This document shows positions 1-8,524 of a stretch of 64,000 nucleotides of DNA, one piece after another. The DNA comes from Loktanella salsilacus. GTDB lineage: Bacteria > Pseudomonadota > Alphaproteobacteria > Rhodobacterales > Rhodobacteraceae. Below the pieces are notes generated by a model. The model saw nothing but the letters and a program-made list of their open reading frames with translations, searched no databases and was not told where the DNA came from. Made by a program: the position numbers and the translations under genes. Within the stretch, counting starts at the first letter, position 1. Every line of letters starts with the position of its first letter. The DNA is taken from the NCBI RefSeq assembly GCF_900114485.1, contig NZ_FOTF01000009.1, positions 62,001 to 126,000 of the forward strand, written 5' to 3'.

Positions 1-1538
1 AGGCCCCCGCCAACAACCGCCTCTGGCGAGGCGTTTAGAATCGACGGGCTTTCAGACGTGCCGCTTTGGCGCCCATCCCCGACAGTCGGAAGATGGTTAA
101 TACCCTGCCGGATCAGCGCATCAGGCGGCTGCATATTCACCACTTCGGCGCTGCCGGGGTAACCGACGCAACCAACACCGCGAATGAATAAAACCGTCTC
201 GGCGTCGATCCCCAGATCGGTATCGTTGATCCGGTCATGGTAATCCTCCGGCCCCTCAAACACGACGGCGCGGCCTTCGAAAATCCCCTCTGCCCCCGGC
301 GTCGACAAATAGCGCGCGCGAAAATCAGGAGAGATCACAGAGGTCTTCATAAGGGCGCTATCAAACAGGTTGCCCGACAGAACAAGGAACCCCGCCTTTG
401 TCCGCATCGGATCGCTCACAGGGCGGATCACGTCCAGATCCTCGCTCTCGATCCCGGCCAATGCATCGCCCACCGTTTGGCCGCTGGCGGTCATCGCGCC
501 CATATGCAGCATCCCGGCTTTGGCCAACTCGCCCATCACCGCAGGCACACCGCCCGCGCGGAAAAAGCTCTCTCCTAGGTATTCGCCGGCAGGCTGCATG
601 TTCACCAAAAGCGGCGCGTCAAAGCCGACGGTTTCCCAATCCTTCACGTCCAGCGCCACGCCCACATGCCGCGCAATCGCGGCCAGATGCGGCGGCGCAT
701 TGGTGGAACCGCCAATGGCGGTATTCACGACAATTGCGTTTTCAAAGGCTTCGCGCGTCATGATGTCCGACGGCTTTAGATCATCCAGCACCATCTGCAC
801 GATGCGCTTTCCGGTCTCATAGGCCATGTTCATCCGCTCGCGGAACGGCGCGGGAATGGCGGACGATCCGGTCAAGGTCATGCCCAAGGCTTCTGCCATC
901 GCGTTCATCGTGCTTGCGGTGCCCATCGTGTTGCAATGCCCCAGCGACGGGGCAGAGGCGCAGGCGCGCTTCATGAACTCGGGATAATCAATCTTACCTT
1001 CCGCCAGCAATCGGCGGCTTTCCCAGATGATCGTGCCGGATCCTGCGCGCTTGCCTTTCCACCAGCCGTCCAGCATCGGCCCGCCATTCAGCGCAATCGC
1101 AGGTAGGTCCAGCGTTGCCGCCCCCATCAGCATCGCCGGAGTCGTCTTGTCACAGCCCGTCGTGAGCACGACGCCGTCGATGGGATAGCCGTGCAGCACC
1201 TCGACCAAGGACAAATAGGCAAGGTTGCGGTCCAGCGCCGCTGTCGGGCGTTTGCCGGTCTCTTGAATAGGGTGAACCGGAAATTCCATCGGAATCCCGC
1301 CGCCGTCGCGAATGCCCGCCTTGATCCGGTCGGCGAGGAAGACGTGAATCTTGTTGCAGGGGGCCAGATCGCTACCGGTCTGGGCAATACCGATAATCGG
1401 GCGGTCCGCTTGCAGCTCTTCCGCGCTGAACGTGCCGTTCTGATACTTTTCCAGATACAGCGCCGTCATCCCCGGATTGTTCGGATTATCAAACCACTCC
1501 TGCGACCGGAACCGCTTGTTTGCGCGTGTATCTGTCAT
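1..1538 (-). CDS. IlvD/Edd-family sugar-acid dehydratase (C-terminus cut by window edge)
   Basis: Iron-sulfur dehydratase that would convert an aldonate (gluconate, arabinonate or xylonate class) to its 2-keto-3-deoxy acid. About 512 residues are visible and the C-terminus runs off the left edge. Three cysteine motifs expected for cluster ligands are present: DLAPCNKIH near residue 60, [11 protein letters not shown] near 130 and [12 protein letters not shown] near 200. The start is the ATG at 1538. A perfect 16-bp palindrome at 1579-1594 lies just upstream and links the gene to the GntR regulon. The neighbouring idonate and gluconate dehydrogenases make gluconate a natural substrate (inference). 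Family members differ in substrate, so no symbol is given. No frame break is visible. Confidence 0.9.
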   Translation of the reverse strand, partial: MTDTRANKRFRSQEWFDNPNNPGMTALYLEKYQNGTFSAEELQADRPIIGIAQTGSDLAPCNKIHVFLADRIKAGIRDGGGIPMEFPVHPIQETGKRPTAALDRNLAYLSLVEVLHGYPIDGVVLTTGCDKTTPAMLMGAATLDLPAIALNGGPMLDGWWKGKRAGSGTIIWESRRLLAEGKIDYPEFMKRACASAPSLGHCNTMGTASTMNAMAEALGMTLTGSSAIPAPFRERMNMAYETGKRIVQMVLDDLKPSDIMTREAFENAIVVNTAIGGSTNAPPHLAAIARHVGVALDVKDWETVGFDAPLLVNMQPAGEYLGESFFRAGGVPAVMGELAKAGMLHMGAMTASGQTVGDALAGIESEDLDVIRPVSDPMRTKAGFLVLSGNLFDSALMKTSVISPDFRARYLSTPGAEGIFEGRAVVFEGPEDYHDRINDTDLGIDAETVLFIRGVGCVGYPGSAEVVNMQPPDALIRQGINHLPTVGDGRQSGTSESPSILNASPEAVVGGG

Positions 1539-1578
1539 GGCTTCACCTCTTCCCCAGATGTCTGTTTGCAAGCTGTCA

Positions 1579-1594
1579 ATTTGGTATACCAAAT
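1579..1594. promoter_or_regulatory. GGTATACC operator O1 (GntR/FCD type)
   Basis: Perfect 16-bp palindrome ATTTGGTATACCAAAT, 40 bp upstream of the dehydratase start. The core matches the UxuR/ExuR-type operator (TGGTATACCA) known for FCD-domain GntR regulators. Five further copies occur in this window, two beside a gntR gene. Binding itself is inferred. Confidence 0.8.
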
Positions 1595-1629
1595 GCAAGC
1601 GTAATTCGCGCAGCCCGCGCCCGCCCCTT

Positions 1630-1690
1630 TTTCTCGTCAGAAATATCCCGGGGCACGGCGCACAGCGCCGGGGGCTGGCCCCAAGATTTT
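1630..1690 (+). repeat. Rhodobacterales-type intergenic element, copy 1
   Basis: The sequence begins TTCTCGTCAGAAATATCCCG and continues into a GC-rich inverted segment (GCCGGGGGCTGGCCCC). It resembles copies at 6108-6172 (same orientation) and 28905-28962 (reverse orientation). All three lie just beyond gene ends, which fits a dispersed terminator-like repeat. It sits between the stop of the beta-hydroxyacid dehydrogenase gene at 1705 and operator O1. Confidence 0.6.
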
Positions 1691-1704
1691 TCGCAGAAAA
1701 ATCG

Positions 1705-2613
1705 TTACTTCTTTGCCTCGGCCGCCATATCGAGCCCATTCAATGCCCCGACCCTATCCGTGATCGAGGGCACAAAATCAGCACCGTGACCCGACGCTTC
1801 GGCCTGCGCGAAAAACTGCTTTGCAGCAGAGGCCATGATCGTCGTCAGCCCCGCCGCATCCGCCATCGCCCCGACGTATCGCAGGTCTTTGGCCCCATTG
1901 GCGATGGTGAACTTGTGCACCTCTTCGCGGTCAACGGCATATGTCATGAAGCTTTCGAAGAACCCGTTGGTCAAACGGCTGCTCCCGATCACTTGCCGCA
2001 CCTTGGCTGGCGGGATGCCCACTGCCGCACCCAGCACCGTGACCTCGGCATAGAGCGACGCATAGCCCATAGATATAAAGTTCATCAGCAGCTTCATCTT
2101 GTGCCCGGTCCCGGGCCCGCCAACATGACTGATATTCCCCGCCCAGCATTCAATCACAGGCAACACCTGCGCAAACACGGCCTCATCCGCGCCAACCATG
2201 GCGTCGAGCGTGCCAGCCTCAGCCTCTTTCGGCGTGCGTCCCAGCGGCGCATCAACCAGCGTGCCGCCCTTCGCCGCCAACGCCTCCGCCAGCTTGGCGG
2301 TGGACACCGGATCAGCCGTCGTCGTGTCGATCACGATCAAGCCGTCGCGCGCCCCTGCCAAAATCCCGTCTGGTCCGTCAAAGACCGCCTCGACCTGCGG
2401 CGAGTTACTTAGGCACAGGTGGATGATATCGCAGACCTGCGCCATCTCGCGCGCAGTGGCGACCTCGGTCGCGCCCATGCCGATCAAGCTGTCGATTGGC
2501 GCGCGATTGCGATTGCCTTTGACCCACAACGGGTAACCTTTTTGCACTAGGTTCTTAGCCATCCCGTGACCCATGTATCCCAGGCCAATAAACCCGATCT
2601 TTGGCTTACTCAT
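1705..2613 (-). CDS. NAD(P)-dependent beta-hydroxyacid dehydrogenase (3-HIBDH/GarR-like)
   Basis: 302-residue oxidoreductase of the 3-hydroxyisobutyrate dehydrogenase family, which oxidises or reduces short beta-hydroxy acids such as tartronate semialdehyde, L-threonate or sulfolactaldehyde. The N-terminus holds the Rossmann motif [12 protein letters not shown]. The conserved lysine block is [15 protein letters not shown] near residue 170. The substrate loop reads [16 protein letters not shown] instead of the common DAPVSGG form, so the substrate probably differs from the LtnD paralog at 32605-33504. The ATG at 2613 follows a strong GGGAGG site. The gene lies 27 bp after the SDR gene on the same strand and is probably co-transcribed with it from the O2 promoter. 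Substrate unknown. Confidence 0.85.
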   Translation of the reverse strand: MSKPKIGFIGLGYMGHGMAKNLVQKGYPLWVKGNRNRAPIDSLIGMGATEVATAREMAQVCDIIHLCLSNSPQVEAVFDGPDGILAGARDGLIVIDTTTADPVSTAKLAEALAAKGGTLVDAPLGRTPKEAEAGTLDAMVGADEAVFAQVLPVIECWAGNISHVGGPGTGHKMKLLMNFISMGYASLYAEVTVLGAAVGIPPAKVRQVIGSSRLTNGFFESFMTYAVDREEVHKFTIANGAKDLRYVGAMADAAGLTTIMASAAKQFFAQAEASGHGADFVPSITDRVGALNGLDMAAEAKK

Positions 2614-2640
2614 TGCTCATCCTCCCTCGAAATCCGGCGC

Positions 2641-3399
2641 TTACAGGCTCGCCGTAATGCCGCCATCCACGAAAATCGTTTGTCCGTTTACAAAGCTGCT
2701 GGCCTTGGACGACAGGAATATTGCCGCGCCGACCAGCTCTTCGACCTTGCCCCAACGCCCGGCAGGCGTGCGCTTTTCCAGCCAAGCGCTAAAGTCTGCA
2801 TCCGCCACCAGCGCCGCATTCAACGGCGTGTCGAAATAGCCGGGCGCGATCGCGTTGCAGTTCAGACCGTGCTTGGCCCAATCTGTCGCCATCCCCTTTG
2901 TCAGGTTCGCAATCGCCCCCTTTGACGCGGTGTAGGGTGCGATCCCGGGCCGCGCCAAAGCTGTCTGTACAGAGGCGATATTGATGATCCGCCCGGCGCC
3001 GCGGGCAATCATATGCCGCCCCACGGCCTGCCCGACATAAAACGCTGAATTCACATTGGTCCGCATCAGGCGGTCAAAAGCGTCAACTTCGAAATCTTCC
3101 AGCGGGCCGCGATGCTGCATCCCGGCGTTGTTAATCAGAATGTCGATGGGCCGCTCTTGTTCGTAACCGTCAACCGCGGCCTTTACCGCCGCCGCGTCCG
3201 TGACGTCGAACACTAGCGTATCAACTGCGAACCCTTCGCCGCGCAGCACCTGCGCTGCTTCGGCCAGCCGGCCTGCGTCCCGCGCATTCAGGACGATCCG
3301 CGCCCCCGCTTGTGCCAACCCGCGTGCCAGTGCAAAACCGATCCCCAATGAGGATCCAGTGACCAGCGCGGTGCGCCCGGTCAGATCAAACAATTCCAT
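2641..3399 (-). CDS. SDR oxidoreductase, gluconate 5-dehydrogenase-like
   Basis: 252-residue classical short-chain dehydrogenase. It carries TGSSLGIG (cofactor loop), NNAGMQHR and the catalytic YTASKGA, with Ser in INIASVQTA. The HRGPLEDF stretch after NNAG is typical of gluconate 5-dehydrogenase (IdnO/Gno), which interconverts 5-keto-D-gluconate and D-gluconate. It is divergent from the L-idonate 5-dehydrogenase-like gene across operator O2. The two enzymes together would convert L-idonate to D-gluconate, which the dehydratase at 1-1538 could dehydrate. The ATG at 3399 is preceded by GGGGGAGG. The SDR fold is certain and the exact substrate is inferred from context. Confidence 0.82.
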   Translation of the reverse strand: MELFDLTGRTALVTGSSLGIGFALARGLAQAGARIVLNARDAGRLAEAAQVLRGEGFAVDTLVFDVTDAAAVKAAVDGYEQERPIDILINNAGMQHRGPLEDFEVDAFDRLMRTNVNSAFYVGQAVGRHMIARGAGRIINIASVQTALARPGIAPYTASKGAIANLTKGMATDWAKHGLNCNAIAPGYFDTPLNAALVADADFSAWLEKRTPAGRWGKVEELVGAAIFLSSKASSFVNGQTIFVDGGITASL

Positions 3400-3463
3400 G
3401 GGACCTCCCCCGATTCATATCATTTGGCGCGCTTGACAACGCGTCGTCAAACCGCCTTGATGA

Positions 3464-3477
3464 AATGGTATACCATT
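3464..3477. promoter_or_regulatory. GGTATACC operator O2 in a divergent promoter
   Basis: Perfect 14-bp palindrome AATGGTATACCATT between the divergent SDR (start 3399) and idonate dehydrogenase (start 3504) genes. One site could control both directions. It contains an ATG in frame with the downstream gene, which would add a false N-terminus (MVYHY...) if used as the start. Confidence 0.8.
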
Positions 3478-3503
3478 ATTTCCCCGATGCAAGGACGGCC
3501 CCC

Positions 3504-4544
3504 ATGCCCCGCGCCCTCTTCGCCCACGCGGCCCGCGACCTGCGCTTGACTGACACCCCGGACGCCGCCCCCGGCCCGGGACAAGTGCGCATTGCCATGA
3601 AACGCGGGGGGATCTGCGGGTCCGATCTGCATTATTTCAACCACGGCGGCTTTGGCGCGATCAAACTGCGCGAACCGATGATTTTGGGGCACGAGGTCGC
3701 TGGCGAAGTGGCAGAGCTTGGCCCTGATGTGACCGGCCTTACCGTTGGCGATCTCGTCGCCGTCTCGCCCTCTCGGCCCTGCCGCGCTTGTACCGAATGC
3801 CTGCGGGGATTGCCCAATCAGTGCCTGAATATGCGGTTCTATGGCTCCGCTATGCCCTTTCCCCATATCCAAGGGGCCTTTCGCGACACCCTGATCGCCG
3901 ATGCCGCACAATGCGTCCGCGCCACGGGGCAAGACGCCTCTCAAGCTGCCATGGCCGAACCTCTCGCCGTTGCGCTTCACGCGATCAGCCGCGCGGGCGA
4001 CATGCTGGGCAAGCGCGTGCTGGTCACCGGCTGTGGCCCGATTGGCAACCTCGTGATCCTTGCTGCGCGCCGCGCCGGCGCAGCGCAGATCATCGCCACA
4101 GACATCACTGAGCCGGTGCTGGCCATCGCCCGCCAATGCGGCGCCGATGTGACCTTGAACACGGCGGCAGACCCCGATGCGCTGGCCCCTTACAGCACGG
4201 GCAAAGGGACGCTGGACGTGCTCTTCGAATGTTCCGGCGCGCAGCCTGCCCTGACCTCTGGCATCGCGACCCTGCGACCGCGCGGCAAGATCGTGCAGCT
4301 TGGCCTGTCCGGCGACATGAGCTTGCCGATGATGATGATCACGGCCCGCGAGCTGTCTCTGATGGGATCATTCCGCTTTCATGACGCCTTTGCGCTGGCG
4401 GTCAAGATGATGCAGGACGGGTTGATAGACACCGCGCCCCTGCTGACCCACAGCTTCCCGCTCGCCGACTTCCAAGAGGCGTTTGCCATAGCGAACGACC
4501 GGACCCGCGCCATGAAGGTGCAACTGGTCTTCGGCCAATGCTGA
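3504..4544 (+). CDS. idnD: L-idonate 5-dehydrogenase-like zinc alcohol dehydrogenase
   Basis: 346-residue medium-chain zinc dehydrogenase that would oxidise L-idonate to 5-keto-D-gluconate. It has the N-terminal block GGICGSDLHYFNHGGFG (catalytic Zn Cys), GHEVAGEV, four structural-zinc cysteines in PCRACTECLRGLPNQC, and the Rossmann motif TGCGPIGNL. The LHYFNHGG stretch is characteristic of idonate dehydrogenases. The ATG at 3504 has AAGGA just upstream. An earlier in-frame ATG at 3465 lies inside operator O2 and is rejected. The stop overlaps the start of the LysE gene (ATGCTGA), and DenD follows with an ATGA overlap, so the three genes form one operon. Confidence 0.82.
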   Translation: MPRALFAHAARDLRLTDTPDAAPGPGQVRIAMKRGGICGSDLHYFNHGGFGAIKLREPMILGHEVAGEVAELGPDVTGLTVGDLVAVSPSRPCRACTECLRGLPNQCLNMRFYGSAMPFPHIQGAFRDTLIADAAQCVRATGQDASQAAMAEPLAVALHAISRAGDMLGKRVLVTGCGPIGNLVILAARRAGAAQIIATDITEPVLAIARQCGADVTLNTAADPDALAPYSTGKGTLDVLFECSGAQPALTSGIATLRPRGKIVQLGLSGDMSLPMMMITARELSLMGSFRFHDAFALAVKMMQDGLIDTAPLLTHSFPLADFQEAFAIANDRTRAMKVQLVFGQC

Positions 4545-5149
4545 CCTTTGCCGCCGCGGTCCTGTTCTTGGTCGGCACCCCCGGTCCGGGCGTCCTGTCG
4601 ACCGCTGGCGTTGGCGCTGGCTTCGGCTTTCGCGCTGGCCTGCGGTACTTGACCGGGCTGTTTATCGGCACCAACCTTGTGCTTCTGGCGGTTATCACTG
4701 GCCTAGCCGCATTGATCCTCGCTGTGCCGTCCCTGCGCTACCTGCTGATGGCCGCCTCGCTGGGTTACCTGATCTACCTCGCGGCCAAAATTGCCTTTGC
4801 CGGATCGCGCATCGCCTTCATCACCGCAGACCGCGCGCCCGGCACCCGGTCCGGCATCGCGCTGCAACTGATCAATCCGAAGGCCTACGCCGTCAACACG
4901 ACCCTGATGGCGAATTTCGCCTACGCCCCCGAAAACCTGATGTTCGAGACGGCATCGAAGCTCCTCATCATGAACCTGATCTGGATCCCGATCCATCTGG
5001 TCTGGCTTTACGCAGGTGCCAGCCTGCATCGCCTGAACCTGACAACGCGCACGCAGCGCCGCATCAACGGCGTTATGGCCGCAGCGATGCTGGCCGTCGT
5101 CATCCTCGCCCTCGTGGCAAACCTAAACCAAAGCGGAGCGACCCCATGA
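4538..5149 (+). CDS. LysE-family transporter
   Basis: 203-residue inner-membrane protein of the LysE/RhtB exporter family. The family normally exports amino acids and small metabolites. The N-terminus carries the signature VGTPGPGVLSTAGVGAGFG, followed by five or six hydrophobic segments, with the conserved LQLINPKAYAVN block in the middle. The gene overlaps idnD by 7 bp and denD by 4 bp, so translation is probably coupled. In a sugar-acid operon it may relieve accumulation of an intermediate or serve as a transporter for the acid. That role is a guess. Confidence 0.85.
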   Translation: MLTFAAAVLFLVGTPGPGVLSTAGVGAGFGFRAGLRYLTGLFIGTNLVLLAVITGLAALILAVPSLRYLLMAASLGYLIYLAAKIAFAGSRIAFITADRAPGTRSGIALQLINPKAYAVNTTLMANFAYAPENLMFETASKLLIMNLIWIPIHLVWLYAGASLHRLNLTTRTQRRINGVMAAAMLAVVILALVANLNQSGATP

Positions 5150-6105
5150 ATATCCTCATCATCGGCGGCGGCGGCCTGATCGGTCAAAAACTAGCGCGCG
5201 CCTTGGCACAAAACGGCACCCTGCGCGGGGTGCCGATCACCCAGTTGACACTAGCCGATATAAACGACCCGGCCCCCATCGACGCGCCATTTCCCGTCGC
5301 CACCGCGCGCTGCGATATTGCCGATCCGGCATCCGTCGCCGCGACCGTCACCGACAAAATCGACGTGATCTACCTGCTTGCCGCCATCGTGTCGTCCCAT
5401 GCAGAGGAAGACTTTGACGCCGGCATGTCCATCAACCTGTTCGGCACATACAACGTGCTGGAACGCTGCCGCATCCTTGGCACAAAGCCAGTTGTCGTCT
5501 TCACCTCTTCCATCGCGATCTATGGCGGCGAAGCGGTCGATCCGCTGGGCGATCACAGCTACCCGAACCCGCAAACCTCTTACGGCGCACAAAAGGCCAT
5601 CGGGGAAATCCTGATCAACGACTACACGCGCAAGGGCTTTATCGACGGCCGCGCCTTCCGCTTGCCGACAATCTCCGTCCGGCCCGGCAAACCCAACCGT
5701 GCGGCATCCGGCTTCATGTCCTCCATCCTGCGCGAGCCGCTGAACGGCCAACGTGCGACTTGTCCCGTCGCGGCGGATTTCGAACACTACTACCTGTCAC
5801 CGCGCAAATGCATCGAAAACCTGATCAAAGGCGCAAACCTTGACGCGGCTGACCTTGGCCAGAACCGCGTTATGCAGATGCCCGGCCGGACGTGGAGCAT
5901 CGGGCAAATGATCGCCGCTATGACCGAGGTCGCAGGCCCCGGTCCAGCCACGCTGATCGACTGGACTCCGCAGCCGGACGTGCAGCGCATCGTGTCGGGC
6001 TGGCGCTGGGACATCCACGCCGAAAAGGCAAAGCGCCTTGGTCTGACCGCCGACGACAGCTTTCAAGACAACATCCGCCACTATCTGACCGACGATAAGC
6101 CGTAA
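5146..6105 (+). CDS. denD: D-erythronate dehydrogenase (DenD)-like epimerase-fold enzyme
   Basis: 319-residue NAD-dependent extended SDR. It starts MNILIIGGGGLIGQKL (cofactor loop) and has the catalytic SYGAQKAIGE with the upstream FTSSIAIYG. Length and sequence style match DenD, which oxidises D-erythronate to 2-oxo-tetronate. That product would feed OtnI, OtnK and OtnC, encoded at 29995-32608 in this window, so the two loci complement each other. The ATG overlaps the LysE stop (ATGA). A uronate dehydrogenase is an alternative within the same superfamily. A copy of the intergenic repeat follows the stop. Confidence 0.8.
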   Translation: MNILIIGGGGLIGQKLARALAQNGTLRGVPITQLTLADINDPAPIDAPFPVATARCDIADPASVAATVTDKIDVIYLLAAIVSSHAEEDFDAGMSINLFGTYNVLERCRILGTKPVVVFTSSIAIYGGEAVDPLGDHSYPNPQTSYGAQKAIGEILINDYTRKGFIDGRAFRLPTISVRPGKPNRAASGFMSSILREPLNGQRATCPVAADFEHYYLSPRKCIENLIKGANLDAADLGQNRVMQMPGRTWSIGQMIAAMTEVAGPGPATLIDWTPQPDVQRIVSGWRWDIHAEKAKRLGLTADDSFQDNIRHYLTDDKP

Positions 6106-6107
6106 GT

Positions 6108-6172
6108 CTTCTTCTGGTCAAAAATACCTCGGGGGGAAGGCGAAGCCGGGGGGCAGAGCCCCCCTCTTCCTT
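6108..6172 (+). repeat. Rhodobacterales-type intergenic element, copy 2
   Basis: Starts CTTCTTCTGGTCAAAAATAC and continues into a hairpin-forming GGGGGGCAGAGCCCCCC block, directly after the denD stop. It has the same orientation as the copy at 1630-1690. It probably doubles as a transcription terminator between the convergent denD and hydroxyacid dehydrogenase genes. Confidence 0.65.
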
Positions 6173-6203
6173 CATAACTTTCGTCAAAAGCTGCCTAAAC
6201 CGC

Positions 6204-7142
6204 TCAGTTCACCGGTGTCAGCAGTGCCGCACCCTTCAGCTGCGCGGCGACGTTGTCGCGCTGCAACTGCGCCATCGCCGCGCGGGTCTGCACCGTGCCA
6301 GAGCCTTGATGCGGTTGCAGTACGACATTTTCCAAGGTCAGGAACCGCGGGTTGACCTGCGGCTCTCCAACAAACACATCCAGCCCGGCGCCTGCGATTG
6401 CGCCGCTTTCCAGCGCGTCCAGCAGCGCCTCTTCGTCGATCACCGATCCCCTAGAAATGTTGACGATCACGCCCTTCGGCCCCAGCGCGGCAATCACGTC
6501 GGCAGAGACGTATTTCTCTGTCGCGGGTCCGCCGACCAAAGCGACAAACATAAAGTCCACTGCCTTTGCCAGTTCCACCGGGTCCGCGTGATAGGTCCAG
6601 CCGGGCGTGTCTTTTTCACTGCGTGCGTGATAGTGGATGTCCATCTTGAACGCCGCCAAGCGGTCGGCAATATCGCGCCCGATCCGGCCCATGCCCATGA
6701 TCCCGGCCGTCCCGTCAGACAGTTTTCGATTCAATGGCACCGGCCCGTTTTTGGCCCAGTCGCCGCTGCGTACATGCGCCTCTGCCGCGCGCATCTGGCG
6801 CCCTTGCATCAGCCACATCGCAACGGCCAAATCTGCCACGTCATCGTTCAGCACGTCCGGCGTATTCGTGACCTTAATCCCGCGCGCATCAGCTGCGGCG
6901 ACGTCGATCGCGTCATAGCCAACGCCGTAATTGGCAACCAGTTTCAGCCCCGGTAGCAGATCCATCTGCGCCGCGCCAAAAGCGTGATGGCCCATATAGG
7001 CAACCGCAGTGATCCCGGCGCGCACATCAGCGTCCAAGTCGGCCAAACCAGTTGGCCCGTCCAGCACGGTGGCATCGAAAGCATCGACCAGCGCGGCGCG
7101 GTCTGCAGAGTTATAGGGGCCGATGGCCAGCGTCTGTGTCAT
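6204..7142 (-). CDS. D-isomer-specific 2-hydroxyacid dehydrogenase (GhrB/hydroxypyruvate reductase-like)
   Basis: 312-residue NAD(P)-dependent oxidoreductase that would reduce a 2-keto acid such as glyoxylate, hydroxypyruvate or 2-ketogluconate. It shows GIMGMGRIGRDIADRL (dinucleotide loop), NISRGSVID (catalytic Arg region), a GLDVFVGEP block with Glu, and QPHQGSGT with the catalytic His. The start is the ATG at 7142, preceded by AGAGG. The upstream in-frame ATG at 7172 lies inside operator O3 and would add a false MVYHF... extension. Being under O3 places it in the same regulon as the idonate genes, which favours a 2-ketogluconate reductase role (inference). Confidence 0.85.
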   Translation of the reverse strand: MTQTLAIGPYNSADRAALVDAFDATVLDGPTGLADLDADVRAGITAVAYMGHHAFGAAQMDLLPGLKLVANYGVGYDAIDVAAADARGIKVTNTPDVLNDDVADLAVAMWLMQGRQMRAAEAHVRSGDWAKNGPVPLNRKLSDGTAGIMGMGRIGRDIADRLAAFKMDIHYHARSEKDTPGWTYHADPVELAKAVDFMFVALVGGPATEKYVSADVIAALGPKGVIVNISRGSVIDEEALLDALESGAIAGAGLDVFVGEPQVNPRFLTLENVVLQPHQGSGTVQTRAAMAQLQRDNVAAQLKGAALLTPVN

Positions 7143-7160
7143 GGAAAAACCTCTGGTAAA

Positions 7161-7172
7161 ATGGTATACCAT
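7161..7172. promoter_or_regulatory. GGTATACC operator O3
   Basis: 12-bp palindrome ATGGTATACCAT, 19 bp upstream of the 2-hydroxyacid dehydrogenase start. Its core is identical to the other five copies. It lies in the short divergent region before the YgiC-like gene, which starts at 7279. Confidence 0.78.
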
Positions 7173-7278
7173 CGGTGGCAGGACATCGCTGCGCTGTCAA
7201 CTCTGACCGCATGCCTTGGGTTCGGACCATTTAGCGCTTAGATGGCATCTGAGCACTGACCATATAGAAAGCCGCACC

Positions 7279-8472
7279 ATGAAACGCATCGCCCTTGGCG
7301 CACGCCCCGACCTTGCGCAAAAGGCCAAAGACGCTGGTTTCACGTTTCATGCCATGTATGGCGAGCCTTATTGGGACGAGGACACGGCCTATGCCTTTAG
7401 GCTGCCCCAAGTCGAAAACGATATCGAGGACCCCGCGACCGAATTGCACGCCATGTGCCGCGAAGCGGCCGCGCATATCATCGCATCCGAAGAGCTGATG
7501 GAACGCCTTGCCATCCCGCGCGCGCATTGGGATTTGGTCGCTGACAGCTGGCACACCGCCCAGCCAGAACTTTATGGCCGTTTCGATCTGATCTACGACG
7601 GCACTGGCCCCGCCAAGATGATCGAATACAACGCCGACACCCCGACTGCTTTGTTTGAAAGCGCGTCGTTCCAGTGGGACTGGCTAGAGGACATGGTCGC
7701 CAGCGGCAGCTTGCCTGCGGGCAGCGACCAGTTCAACGGCATCTTCGAGGCGCTGACCGCCCGCTTTGCGCATCTCTACCCCAAAGACACAAACATCCAC
7801 TTCACCGCCGTGCAAGAGCTGATCGAAGACTATGCCACCGTCGAAACGATGGCCTACGCGGCCCGCGCCGCTGAAATGGGCGCGCATTTTGTCGATCTGG
7901 CGCAGATTGGCGTCACGGATGCGGGCCAGTTCGCCGATGCCGACTCCCGCGTGATCGGCAAATTGTTCAAGCTTTATCCGTGGGAAGACCTGCTGCGCGA
8001 CGATTTCGCGGATCACCTCGCCACCTCTGGCTGCCAATTCATCGAACCTGCGTGGAAGGCGACCGTATCAAACAAGGGCTTGCTGCCCGTGCTGTGGCGC
8101 ATGTTTGAAGGCCACCCCAACCTGCTGCCCAGCTTTTTCGCGGACGAGGTTGCAGCAGGCACTGATGCTGTGCAGCGCGCGCAAGACGTCCTGTCCCAAG
8201 GCACCGTCACCAAGCCAATCTTTGGCCGCGAAGGGGCGAGCGTGACCATCCAGCGCGGCGATCAGATCATCGAGAAATCGACCGATCAGGACTACGCTGA
8301 CTACCCGATGATCGTTCAAGCCTATGCGGAAATGCCCAATTTCGATGGCTTCCACCCGATTATTGGCGCGTGGATTGTGGGACAAACTTGCGTTGGCATG
8401 GGTCTGCGCGAAGACCAATCGCGGATCACGCAAAACCTAAGCCGGTTCAAACCGCATTTCATTCAGCCGTAA
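7279..8472 (+). CDS. ygiC: Glutathionylspermidine synthase-family ATP-grasp protein (YgiC-like)
   Basis: 397-residue protein of the GSP-synthase preATP-grasp/ATP-grasp family. The E. coli relatives are YgiC/YjfC, which lack the amidase half of GspS and whose function is not settled. Visible family blocks include MYGEPYWDEDTAYAF near the start, GRFDLIYDGTGPAKMIEYNADTPT, KLYPWEDLLRDDF and KPIFGREGASVTI near the C-terminus. The start is the ATG at 7279, where family homology begins. An upstream in-frame ATG at 7216 would add an unrelated leader. A YgiB-like lipoprotein gene follows after about 50 bp. E. coli has the same pair in the opposite order. Confidence 0.85.
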   Translation: MKRIALGARPDLAQKAKDAGFTFHAMYGEPYWDEDTAYAFRLPQVENDIEDPATELHAMCREAAAHIIASEELMERLAIPRAHWDLVADSWHTAQPELYGRFDLIYDGTGPAKMIEYNADTPTALFESASFQWDWLEDMVASGSLPAGSDQFNGIFEALTARFAHLYPKDTNIHFTAVQELIEDYATVETMAYAARAAEMGAHFVDLAQIGVTDAGQFADADSRVIGKLFKLYPWEDLLRDDFADHLATSGCQFIEPAWKATVSNKGLLPVLWRMFEGHPNLLPSFFADEVAAGTDAVQRAQDVLSQGTVTKPIFGREGASVTIQRGDQIIEKSTDQDYADYPMIVQAYAEMPNFDGFHPIIGAWIVGQTCVGMGLREDQSRITQNLSRFKPHFIQP

Positions 8473-8524
8473 AGCGACCTATATCACCTCGGGACACAGA
8501 CCGAGCGAGCAGAGGATAAACATC

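Noticed and set aside
1477-2412. 311-residue plus-strand ORF
   Set aside because: Runs through operator O1, the intergenic repeat and antisense to the beta-hydroxyacid dehydrogenase; Arg/His-rich shadow.
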